Source: a bacterium
GTDB lineage: Bacteria > Electryoneota > Electryoneia > Electryoneales > Electryoneaceae
Assembly (NCBI GenBank): GCA_020444425.1
Contig: JAHLLB010000015.1
Span: forward strand, 1 to 64,000
DNA length: 64,000 nt
Direction: 5' to 3'
This document shows positions 16,711-24,441 of this stretch, in pieces. The first letter of the stretch is position 1, and each line of letters opens with the position of its first letter. The position numbers and the translations under genes are program-made. The notes under the pieces were generated by a model. The model did no database searches, had not been told where the DNA came from, and saw nothing but the letters and a program-made list of their open reading frames with translations.

Positions 16711-17549
16711 GCGGCGGTTTCATCCTCCGGGAAGGATGGGTTGCGTGGCGGCGCAGTGGCCTGGCGGGTAACCTGGCGATGATCGCGCTGGCGATTGTGT
16801 CGGCGTTCATCATGCTGTTCTCCGGGTTTCAGCAGACGGTTGACATCGCGCGGGACCGGTTGCTCGGTGGTTTCGAGATCGAGGCGTTTCTCCAGCCTGG
16901 ACGGGAACGCAACCTTGACGAGGTGAGTACTCGGCTTGGTAATCGGGATGGTGTCCGTGAAATCGAAACCATTACCCGGGAACAGGCGGCGGAATTGTTC
17001 GCCGAGCGGCACGGAGAGGACCTGACCGGCCTGCTCGCCGAGAATCCTCTTCCGGCTTCGGTCATCCTACGGTATGACCCTGGTGCGATTTCAGCGGACC
17101 GGTTGGCGATGGAAGCCGATGAAATCTCCGCCGATCCGGATATTGAAGATGTCGCGTTCGAGGGCGAACTGCTCGCCCGGTTCGAGCAACTCAGTGGCCA
17201 GGTACTGCTGATTGCCGGAATTGCCGGCGCGGTGATCGTGCTGCTATCAGTGCTGTTGACCGTGCAGGCGGTGAAGGTCGCCGCGAAGACCGGCGAATCC
17301 TGGGCGCGGGCGGTATTTCTAGTCGGCGGATCGCACGGACAGGTGCGTGGACCGTTGGCGGTCAGCGGCCTGTTGATGGGGCTGTTCGGAGGTCTGATCG
17401 GAGTGGCGGTGATCGGTGGAGCCCAGTGGCTGCTGGCCTCGTCTCCGTGGATCGCGACTCCGGCGTTGCGGGCGATTCTGGCCGCATTGGCGCTTCCAGC
17501 GCTGGTGGGCTGGCTTGGCGCAGCACGTCGAGTGCGTGCTGGCGGCTGA
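16707..17549 (+). CDS. ftsX: FtsX-like permease
   Basis: 280 aa with FtsX topology. A first membrane helix lies around residues 20-42. A periplasmic domain of about 130 residues follows, including the typical DGVREIETITREQA...F stretch. Three more helices complete the protein (IAGIAGAVIVLLSVLLTV, LMGLFGGLIGVAVIGG, and a final one before the basic tail). It partners the ATPase encoded just upstream. A good sigma-70 type promoter for hrcA begins 12 bp after its stop. Confidence 0.82.
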   Translation: MSGGFILREGWVAWRRSGLAGNLAMIALAIVSAFIMLFSGFQQTVDIARDRLLGGFEIEAFLQPGRERNLDEVSTRLGNRDGVREIETITREQAAELFAERHGEDLTGLLAENPLPASVILRYDPGAISADRLAMEADEISADPDIEDVAFEGELLARFEQLSGQVLLIAGIAGAVIVLLSVLLTVQAVKVAAKTGESWARAVFLVGGSHGQVRGPLAVSGLLMGLFGGLIGVAVIGGAQWLLASSPWIATPALRAILAALALPALVGWLGAARRVRAGG

Positions 17550-17560
17550 ACCCTGCTCGC

Positions 17561-17590
17561 TTGACAGCGTTTCGGATCACCCGTTATACT
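17561..17590 (+). promoter_or_regulatory. Sigma-70-type promoter of hrcA-grpE-dnaJ
   Basis: TTGACA at 17561-17566 and TATACT at 17585-17590 with an 18-bp spacer, 44 bp before the hrcA start. There is no CIRCE inverted repeat here, unlike the groES promoter in this window, although its -10 box is identical. Confidence 0.75.
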
Positions 17591-17633
17591 ACTAAGCTAT
17601 CGCAGGATTGAATTGAGAGGAGTATTTCGTACG

Positions 17634-18689
17634 ATGTCTCATGTGCCGGGACTGAACCGCGACCTGAACGAACGGGAGCGGGCTGTGTTTACAGCTCTGC
17701 TGCAGGAGTATTTGTTCACGGCGCGCGCGGTGGGTTCCCGCACCTTGAGCAAACGGCTGGCGATGGAGTTGTCGCCGGCGACGATCCGCAACGTGATGGC
17801 CGATCTCGAGGAGCTGGGGCTGCTCCAGCAGCCGCACACTTCGGCCGGGCGAGTCCCGACCAACCTCGGGTACGGCCTCTACGTCGATGCGATGATGGAG
17901 CGTGTCGAGGTCGGACAGGAGGAGCGTCAGACCATCATGCGTGCGCTGGAAGAGGTTGCGATCGGCGGGATCAACGACGTGCTCGACCGTACCAGCGATG
18001 CGTTGGCCCGAACCAGTGCGCTTATCGCGGTGGTGTTGACGCCGCAGCTCGCCGAAGGCATCCTGCACCGGATCGATATGGTGCGGATTGCGTCGGGACG
18101 TCTGATGGTGATTCTGACCATTCGCAATGGCTTCGTGCGCAACATTCTGCTCAACATCGCGTCCACGTTGGAAGATGCCGAGATCGACGGTGCCGTGCGA
18201 GTGCTGAACGAACGCCTGGCCGGTTTGAAACTGGGCGAGGTACGGACCAGCATTGCGCGCCGGATGGCTGGAATCGCTCAGCAGGGGCGTCCGTTGTTGA
18301 AGCTGGTGGTCGATTCGGCGGATCACATTTTCCGTGAGGATCGTGTCGGCGAGATTCACGTTGACGGCGCGAGCAACGTTTTTTATCAGCCCGATTTCGC
18401 GGATCTGGATCAGACCCGCGCGGTCATCGAAGTGCTGGAGGATCGCGATGTGATCCTGCACCTGCTGAACACGGGCCAGCATCAGACAGAACACGGTGTG
18501 CGCATCAGCATCGGCGAGGAGACGGGTCAACAGGTGCTGGAGGGCTGCAGCGTTGTCGCAGCCAGCTACAGCATTGGCGACACCGAGGGCACGCTCGGCG
18601 TCATCGGCCCGACCCGCATGAATTACGCGCACCTTTCATCCCTTGTGAAATTCGCCGCGGAAGCGGTTCAACTACGTGTCGAAACCTGA
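17634..18689 (+). CDS. hrcA: Heat-inducible transcription repressor HrcA
   Basis: 351 aa winged-helix repressor that binds CIRCE and depends on GroEL for activity. The N-terminal DNA-binding part carries the family stretch LSPATIRNVMADLEELGLL followed by QPHTSAGRVPTNLGY. The C-terminal part has the GAF-like fold with SIGEETGQ and VIGPTRMNY. I place the start at the ATG at 17634, preceded by GAGAGGAG. A TTG at 17613 is in frame but overlaps that site. It is first in an operon with grpE and dnaJ. Its target CIRCE lies upstream of groES at 31341. Confidence 0.93.
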   Translation: MSHVPGLNRDLNERERAVFTALLQEYLFTARAVGSRTLSKRLAMELSPATIRNVMADLEELGLLQQPHTSAGRVPTNLGYGLYVDAMMERVEVGQEERQTIMRALEEVAIGGINDVLDRTSDALARTSALIAVVLTPQLAEGILHRIDMVRIASGRLMVILTIRNGFVRNILLNIASTLEDAEIDGAVRVLNERLAGLKLGEVRTSIARRMAGIAQQGRPLLKLVVDSADHIFREDRVGEIHVDGASNVFYQPDFADLDQTRAVIEVLEDRDVILHLLNTGQHQTEHGVRISIGEETGQQVLEGCSVVAASYSIGDTEGTLGVIGPTRMNYAHLSSLVKFAAEAVQLRVET

Positions 18690-18708
18690 GATTTTACGTT
18701 TGGCAAAG

Positions 18709-19293
18709 ATGAGCAAGAAAGACAAACAACAGGCTGAAGCGGCGGAAAACGCCGCGGAAACGGCTGAAGCGACGAAGCACATCAACATCACCGATGATGG
18801 CAGCAAAGTCGAGGAGAATGATCTCGACCGTCGCATCACGGAACTGACGGAAGAGAACGACCGTCTTCGGGACCAGATGCTGCGTGCCCGCGCGGAGTTC
18901 GAGAATTTCCGCCGCCGCAAGAACCGTGAGTTCGAAGAATTCAGCGCGCTGGCGAACGAGAGCCTGATCGAGGATCTGCTTCCGGTGCTCGATGACCTCG
19001 CGTTGTTGATCAACAACGCCGAGGACAAGCAGGACGTCGCCGGGTTGCTCGAAGGTGCGAAGCTGATTCAGCAGAAATTCAGCGATACGTTGCGCAAGCG
19101 CGGGCTGGAAGAGGTGAAGGCGGAAGGCGAGCCATTCGACCCGGATCTGCACGAAGCGTTGTTGGAAACGCCCAGTCCGGACGCCGAACCCGGCACCATC
19201 CTGAACGTGCATCAGACTGGCTACAAACTCGGCAACAAGCTGATCCGCCCGAGCCGTGTGATCATTGCCGCTGCATCTGACCAGGAAGGCTGA
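18709..19293 (+). CDS. grpE: Nucleotide exchange factor GrpE
   Basis: DnaK co-chaperone that releases ADP. 194 aa from the ATG at 18709. An in-frame GTG at 18676 overlaps the hrcA stop and would add 11 residues, so the exact start is open. It has an acidic, charged N-terminal coil, then the long dimer helix (RAEFENFRRRKNREFEEF) and the C-terminal beta domain with GVxx-type LNVHQTGYKLGNKLIRPSRV. dnaJ starts immediately after its stop. Confidence 0.93.
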   Translation: MSKKDKQQAEAAENAAETAEATKHINITDDGSKVEENDLDRRITELTEENDRLRDQMLRARAEFENFRRRKNREFEEFSALANESLIEDLLPVLDDLALLINNAEDKQDVAGLLEGAKLIQQKFSDTLRKRGLEEVKAEGEPFDPDLHEALLETPSPDAEPGTILNVHQTGYKLGNKLIRPSRVIIAAASDQEG

Positions 19294-19294
19294 A

Positions 19295-20449
19295 ATGGCT
19301 CAACGTGACTACTATGATGTCCTCGGTGTAGAGCGCAGCGCGGGCGAAGCAGAGATCAAGAAAGCTTACCGCAAGTTGGCGATGCAGTACCATCCCGACC
19401 GGAACAAGGGGGATGCGGACGCGGAAGCCAGGTTCAAGGAAGTTGGCGAGGCGTACTCGATTCTCTCCGACGCCGACAAACGCGCCAGGTACGACCGTTT
19501 CGGGCACGCCGGCCTTGGCGGAGCGGCTGGTGGTGGCGGTTTCGGCGGCGGTGTTGACATCGATCCGTTTGAGATCTTCAGCAGCATCTTTGGTGGGATG
19601 GGCTTCGGCGACATCTTCGGCGGTGCGGGCGGCGGTGGACAGCGTGGCCGTCGCACGATGAAAGGCCGTGATCTGCGTGTCGACCTTGCGGTGACCCTCG
19701 AGGAAGTTTCGGAAGGGGTGACCAAAAAGATCAAGGTCAACCGGTACGAGCGCTGTGTCGAATGTGGCGGATCCGGTGCGCGGGACCGTACCGCGACCGA
19801 GACCTGCCCGACTTGCCGTGGTGCTGGTGAAGTTCGCCAGGTGACGCGTTCGCTGCTCGGTCAGATGGTCAATGTCAGCACCTGTCCGACGTGCAACGGG
19901 CGCGGCGAGGTGGTCAAGGATCCGTGCCAGGTGTGTCACGGCGAAGGCCGCAACAAGAATTCGTCGACGATTGAGATCAATGTGCCCGCCGGTGTCGAAA
20001 AGGGCAACTACATGACCATGCGCGGCGAGGGACATGCCGGTCCGCATGGTGGCCCGTCCGGCGACCTGATTATCGTTTTCGACATCAAGAAGCATGAACA
20101 GTTCGAACGACATGGCGACGATCTGCTTTACGGCCTCCACATCTCGATCCCGCAGGCGGTGCTTGGCGGAGAGGTTGAGGTGCCGACGTTGAACGGATCG
20201 GTGGAGGTGGACATCCCCAGCGGCACACAGGGCGGCAAGATTCTGCGTCTGCGCGGCAAGGGGCTGCGTCACCTGAACAGTTCCGGCAAGGGCGATTTGC
20301 TGGTGCAGGTGAACGTGTACATTCCGACCAAGTTGAGCAGTGAAGAGCGGGACGTGTTCGAGTCCCTGCGTGAGATGGATGGAGTGCAGCCCCCGGAGGA
20401 CGGGGACCACAGCTTTTTCCAGAAAGTGAAGAACGCATTCTTCAAGTGA
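19295..20449 (+). CDS. dnaJ: Chaperone protein DnaJ
   Basis: 384 aa type I Hsp40. The J domain has HPD at residues 33-35, followed by a long Gly/Phe linker. The zinc region has all four CxxCxGxG repeats (CVECGGSG, CPTCRGAG, CPTCNGRG, CQVCHGEG). Two beta-barrel substrate domains follow. The ATG at 19295 is preceded by AGGAAGG and directly abuts the grpE stop. dnaK itself is not in this operon or elsewhere in the window. A strong terminator follows. Confidence 0.97.
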   Translation: MAQRDYYDVLGVERSAGEAEIKKAYRKLAMQYHPDRNKGDADAEARFKEVGEAYSILSDADKRARYDRFGHAGLGGAAGGGGFGGGVDIDPFEIFSSIFGGMGFGDIFGGAGGGGQRGRRTMKGRDLRVDLAVTLEEVSEGVTKKIKVNRYERCVECGGSGARDRTATETCPTCRGAGEVRQVTRSLLGQMVNVSTCPTCNGRGEVVKDPCQVCHGEGRNKNSSTIEINVPAGVEKGNYMTMRGEGHAGPHGGPSGDLIIVFDIKKHEQFERHGDDLLYGLHISIPQAVLGGEVEVPTLNGSVEVDIPSGTQGGKILRLRGKGLRHLNSSGKGDLLVQVNVYIPTKLSSEERDVFESLREMDGVQPPEDGDHSFFQKVKNAFFK

Positions 20450-20458
20450 GTGTGAGTG

Positions 20459-20491
20459 ACGGCGTGTTGTGAGCAACACGCCGTTTTGTTG
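20459..20491 (+). terminator. Terminator of hrcA-grpE-dnaJ
   Basis: Perfect 11-bp stem ACGGCGTGTTG / CAACACGCCGT (20459-20469 and 20474-20484) with a 4-nt TGAG loop, followed by TTTGTTG. Confidence 0.9.
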
Positions 20492-20530
20492 ACCAGTGCC
20501 GTTCGCGAAGATCCAACACGGGGATCACCG

Positions 20531-21163
20531 ATGAACCGGGACCAACGCAAGCCAACGTTCGCGCTGACCGAAATGGAGAAGCGGACTCTCTTCGTGCTGG
20601 CGTTGTTGCTGGTGATCGGCCTGGTTGCGAAGCAGGTGTTGCGGTGGACTGACCGTGAGGAAGGCGTTGTGATCCAAGGCGCTCCGCCGGTTGCGGCGCT
20701 TCCGGATGACTCCTCGTCGGCGGAAGCACTCCCGGGCGGGAATGCCTCAGGTTCACTGGCACCTTCCACGTCTGAAGATGTACCTTCCGTTTTGCATGCA
20801 TCCGCCTCGGGGGAATCCGTTTCGGATACTCCGGGTGGAGGTAGTGGGGATCAATCTACATCCGATCCCGGGCGCTGGAGCGACGTTTCTCCGCAGTTAC
20901 AGCAGGATCAGGTTACGTTACGTGTGGGTGATGCATCCGCTGAACCGTCCTCGCGGTCGCAGCGTTTAAACCTGAACACGTGTACGGCGTCCGAGCTGGA
21001 GAGTATTCCTGGCATCGGACAGGTTCTGGCCTCACGGATCCTGCAATGGCGAAGCGAGCACGGTGCCTTCCAGCGGGTGGAAGACCTCCTGCTGGTTGAA
21101 GGAATTGGCGAGAAACGGCTGGCCACGTTGCGGCAACATGTCGACGTCCAGCCTGGTCACTAG
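20531..21163 (+). CDS. ComEA-like helix-hairpin-helix protein, membrane-anchored
   Basis: 210 aa. One membrane helix (LFVLALLLVIGLVAKQV) near residues 18-34 is followed by a long Ser/Gly/Pro/Asp-rich linker. The C-terminus has two helix-hairpin-helix motifs (LNLNTCTASELESIPGIGQ and VEDLLLVEGIGEKRL). This is the architecture of ComEA, the DNA receptor of natural transformation, with a longer linker than usual. The start is the ATG at 20531. It is followed at 21 bp by a gene for an unknown membrane-anchored protein and then a PilM/GspL-like gene, which fits a pilus or DNA-uptake role. Confidence 0.8.
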   Translation: MNRDQRKPTFALTEMEKRTLFVLALLLVIGLVAKQVLRWTDREEGVVIQGAPPVAALPDDSSSAEALPGGNASGSLAPSTSEDVPSVLHASASGESVSDTPGGGSGDQSTSDPGRWSDVSPQLQQDQVTLRVGDASAEPSSRSQRLNLNTCTASELESIPGIGQVLASRILQWRSEHGAFQRVEDLLLVEGIGEKRLATLRQHVDVQPGH

Positions 21164-21184
21164 TGGAGAGTAAGGGGAAGCACG

Positions 21185-22465
21185 ATGGCTGAAACCCGTC
21201 ACTATGAACCGCGCGGCAGTTGGATTTTGAAAATCCTGATTGTGATTCTCGTTGTCGCCCTGGTCGCGAGCGTGCTCTATCCTCAGAAGTTGTGGCAGAA
21301 GCAGGACGCGTTGACCGCGGCGAGCCGTCTCACGATGGACAACCTGAATTTTGTCGTTCAGCGCCACCATGAGGCGAACGAAAGCTACATCGCGGATCTC
21401 GACAGCCTGCTCCGGTTCATGGAGAACGATTCGATCGCGGTAAAGCGGGCGACGTTTGAAATGGACAAGATGTCGCTGTACGACGCCCCGTACGACTCGT
21501 TCATCGTCGACTTCTCGGACAAGTTCCACTTCTCCGAAATTGTGACGGAAGCTTACAGCCAGGGGCAGATGGTCAGCGAAGCCCAGATGGAGAGCGCGCT
21601 GGTCGATTCCATTCTGCTGAAGATGATGCCCAAGCCGGAATTTGAGGGCGTCGTGCGTCCGGTGCTGTACAAGATGGTGTCGCCGCAGGATCTGCACTTC
21701 TATTACCCATCCAAGGGTGTGGACGACAAGTCGGTGATTGTCTGGGGTGACGGCAAGATCACGCGTGACTACCTGCCGTACGAAGAGTATCTCGTTCCGT
21801 CGAAGGAATACCTGTTGACGATGCCGCTGTCCGAGTTGCGTAACGATCCGATCACGGGTACCGAGTACTTGCTGAACCTCAACACCCGGCTTTCGATTGA
21901 AGGCAAGATCGATTACAAGATGGTCAGCCGTGGCGAACCGGAAAACCCGGTTGTGGGCAAAGAGTTGTACACCAATCTGTTTGTGAACCGCCTCGCACGT
22001 CAGGCTCGGTCACGCCTTGAACAGGACATGCAGAAGGACACCACACTGTACGAGATGCAACTTGAGCTGCAGGGTGACTACTTCGAGGTGGAAGTCGAAT
22101 TGCTGACGCCGCGCAAGACGACGACAGTTGACGCGAACACCGAGGTCATGACTCCGGTGGATTCGGTGGAATCGTACCAGGACATTGATCGGTTGCGCGA
22201 CATGCTGTTCACCGTTCAATATGACAGCCTGGTTCGTGTCTGGACGGATCTCGAGATGGTGCAGGACGTGATCACCAAGCTGACGTACACCGAAACGATC
22301 GGTGTGACCAGCATTGACACGATTGGTGTGACGATTCGTCCGCAGATGGGTGATGAGTACAATCTGCCGTCGGAAGGGTTCCTTGAATCGATCTTCACCG
22401 TCGGCCCGATCGACAATCCGGGGTACATTGAGAACAACGACTTGTCGTGGAGCGAAACCCGCTGA
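21185..22465 (+). CDS. Unknown protein with N-terminal membrane anchor
   Basis: 426 aa. A single membrane helix (ILKILIVILVVALVASVLY) lies at about residues 14-32. The large remainder is predicted to be periplasmic and rich in charged and beta-type stretches, with no Cys cluster and no family I can name. The shape (short cytoplasmic tail, one helix, big soluble domain) is like that of pilus or type II secretion inner-membrane parts. It overlaps the PilM/GspL-like gene by 19 bp, so the two are likely made together. GGGGAAGCACG before the ATG serves as ribosome binding site. Confidence 0.65.
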   Translation: MAETRHYEPRGSWILKILIVILVVALVASVLYPQKLWQKQDALTAASRLTMDNLNFVVQRHHEANESYIADLDSLLRFMENDSIAVKRATFEMDKMSLYDAPYDSFIVDFSDKFHFSEIVTEAYSQGQMVSEAQMESALVDSILLKMMPKPEFEGVVRPVLYKMVSPQDLHFYYPSKGVDDKSVIVWGDGKITRDYLPYEEYLVPSKEYLLTMPLSELRNDPITGTEYLLNLNTRLSIEGKIDYKMVSRGEPENPVVGKELYTNLFVNRLARQARSRLEQDMQKDTTLYEMQLELQGDYFEVEVELLTPRKTTTVDANTEVMTPVDSVESYQDIDRLRDMLFTVQYDSLVRVWTDLEMVQDVITKLTYTETIGVTSIDTIGVTIRPQMGDEYNLPSEGFLESIFTVGPIDNPGYIENNDLSWSETR

Positions 22466-23883
22466 CAGACGTTAGTTCACAAGAAGCGAAACGCCCCCCG
22501 AGATACCGCCTGAGTTGGGACTCGCGGGGGCTTGTTCTTGAGGAGCGGCAACCGGATCAAACCTACGTTGTCCGGGCGTCCTCTGCCATCACGTTTCCAC
22601 CGACACCGTTGGCTGCAACCCATCCCGAACTGGGCAAGGTGGTGGAACGGACGATCGTCCAGTTCATGCGTGGCTGGCTGCACGGGGTGGAAAAGATCAG
22701 TGTGGCGTTCTCCCCGCCCTGGGGTAATGCCTGGAAGATTCCCGTCGGCGAACTCAGCGGCGAAGATGTCCGTGAGCACGTCGAATGGGAACTGCAGCAG
22801 CGCCTGAAAGACTCCCTGCACAGTAACATTTTCGCGTGGAACCGGGTAAACGGTGAAGCGTACGCCGTCGTCATCCGTCCGGAACTCCTGTCCTTCTGGG
22901 AAGATTTGCTCCGCAATCGTGGCCTCGAACTGAGCTCCGTGACGATTACCTCCGGCCTGGTCGAACAGGAAATCGAAGAGGAAGCGGACCTGCTTCCACT
23001 GCTGCACTTGTGGCAGTCCAAGGACGAACCGGAAACCAATGGCATCGATCACTCGATTGATGTCCAGCTTTCGACTGAGGAATCTGAGGATGAAGACGTT
23101 CTCGAGGCCGATGTCGACGAAGATGAAGAAGAGACGGTCAAGCTGAACGCGGACGCCCTGAGCCGGCATGTGTCGGTTGATGAGCTGGACGATGTCGAGT
23201 TTGAACCGTTGACACCCAGCCGGGAACGTGGTTTCCTGCCGTGGATGCTCGGCGCGGTGGGTGTGTTGGTCGTTGTCGCTGTAGTGTTCTGGTTCTTCCG
23301 CGATCCGTTGTTGGGTCTGTTGCAGCCGCAAACGGATACTGCGGAACTCGCTGAATCCGTACCTGAAGAGACTGAAGCTAGCGCAGAGATAACTGGCGAC
23401 GCCGAACCTGCGCCGACCGGGACCTCGGCACCATCCGAGCTGATGCAGCAACGTGCTGGGTATATGCTCGACCGGTTGTTCACCCAGGCGTTTGAGCAGA
23501 ATGTCAACCTCAGCGGCGTGATTTTGCAGGGACGGGAAGTGCTGTTCGAGGCTTCCGGCGATGATGCGACATTGAGCGCGTGGAAAGCGGCCGCGTTTTC
23601 TGGATTGTCGCTGGCTCCGCAACCTCACGAATCTCGCGGTGGATCGTATCAGTTGGATTCGGTCACACTGCCTGACGTTCCGGAAACTCAACTGACGGTG
23701 ACCGAGTTCGACATGCTCGCCACGGAAGCTGGCTTGAATGCGACCGGCGCGGGCCTGTACACGGCTGATCGTGCCGCGTTGACCTCTTTGTTCAACCGGA
23801 TGGCGGAAACGGGCGAACGCCCGTGGCGGCTGTCCGTCCACAAGATCGGCACTGATGCCTACCACGTATTGATGATGCCATGA
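22447..23883 (+). CDS. PilM/GspL-like protein with transmembrane and periplasmic domain
   Basis: 478 aa from a GTG. Residues 15-195 match the style of the PilM/GspL actin-like cytoplasmic domain (KISVAFSPPWGNAWKIPV, then a VREHVEWELQQRL helix). An extremely acidic linker (about 197-240) is followed by one membrane helix (PWMLGAVGVLVVVAVVFWFF) and a C-terminal periplasmic domain of about 190 residues, like a fused PilN/PilO or GspL tail. I infer an inner-membrane platform component of a type IV pilus or type II secretion related machine. It is an unusual single-chain version and is not proven. Confidence 0.6.
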   Translation: MERNPLTDVSSQEAKRPPRYRLSWDSRGLVLEERQPDQTYVVRASSAITFPPTPLAATHPELGKVVERTIVQFMRGWLHGVEKISVAFSPPWGNAWKIPVGELSGEDVREHVEWELQQRLKDSLHSNIFAWNRVNGEAYAVVIRPELLSFWEDLLRNRGLELSSVTITSGLVEQEIEEEADLLPLLHLWQSKDEPETNGIDHSIDVQLSTEESEDEDVLEADVDEDEEETVKLNADALSRHVSVDELDDVEFEPLTPSRERGFLPWMLGAVGVLVVVAVVFWFFRDPLLGLLQPQTDTAELAESVPEETEASAEITGDAEPAPTGTSAPSELMQQRAGYMLDRLFTQAFEQNVNLSGVILQGREVLFEASGDDATLSAWKAAAFSGLSLAPQPHESRGGSYQLDSVTLPDVPETQLTVTEFDMLATEAGLNATGAGLYTADRAALTSLFNRMAETGERPWRLSVHKIGTDAYHVLMMP

Positions 23884-24437
23884 GATTAACCGGCGGGGAA
23901 GGAAAAGGCCGGGTCCTGTTTGACGCTCCAGACAATGTGCGCCCCACCTCCGGCCGTATCCGCGAACAACTGTTCTTTATGCTGCGAGACCATCTCGAAG
24001 GTGCACGCGTGCTCGATCTGTTCGCCGGGACCGGATCCCTCGGCCTCGAAGCGATCGCACGCGGTGCGGAGATGGCGACATTCGTGGAGAAGAACCGGGA
24101 AGCGCTGCGCGTGATCCGTGGAAACCTCGAACGCTGCAAGTTCACTGACCGCGCCAACGTCGTCCCCGGGGATGTCTACCAGCGCTTGCGTCAACCCCTG
24201 CAGTTGCGCGGCCCGTTCGACCTCATCTTCGCCGATCCGCCGTATGACGATCCCGCGTTGACAGCGTTGCTGGAAGTCTTGCGGGATCAGCGGTTGCTCA
24301 CCGACGACGGGCTGTTCATTTACGAAACCCGCCACATCGTGGACCCTGAAGAGATGGAAGGTTGGGTCCTCGACGATGACCGCAAGGTGGGCGGGACACG
24401 CCTGCACTTTTACGCTCCCGACCCGGACTGGGGCTAG
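23880..24437 (+). CDS. rsmD: 16S rRNA (guanine966-N2)-methyltransferase RsmD
   Basis: 185 aa SAM-dependent methyltransferase of the small ribosomal subunit. The N-terminus MRLTGGEGKGR with VRPTSGRIREQLFFML is diagnostic. Motif I is VLDLFAGTGSLGLEA, and the catalytic motif is FADPPYD. Its ATG overlaps the previous stop by 4 bp (ATGA). It ends 4 bp from the convergent end of the membrane protein gene on the minus strand. Confidence 0.95.
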   Translation: MRLTGGEGKGRVLFDAPDNVRPTSGRIREQLFFMLRDHLEGARVLDLFAGTGSLGLEAIARGAEMATFVEKNREALRVIRGNLERCKFTDRANVVPGDVYQRLRQPLQLRGPFDLIFADPPYDDPALTALLEVLRDQRLLTDDGLFIYETRHIVDPEEMEGWVLDDDRKVGGTRLHFYAPDPDWG

Positions 24438-24441
24438 GCGA

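Noticed and set aside
19262-20479. Long antisense frame opposite dnaJ (405 codons)
   Set aside because: Shadow frame caused by GC-rich codon bias. It has no family features, while dnaJ is unmistakable. The same applies to frames opposite transketolase (1310-2329), the PilM-like gene (22477-23865) and the antiporter (47911-49137).
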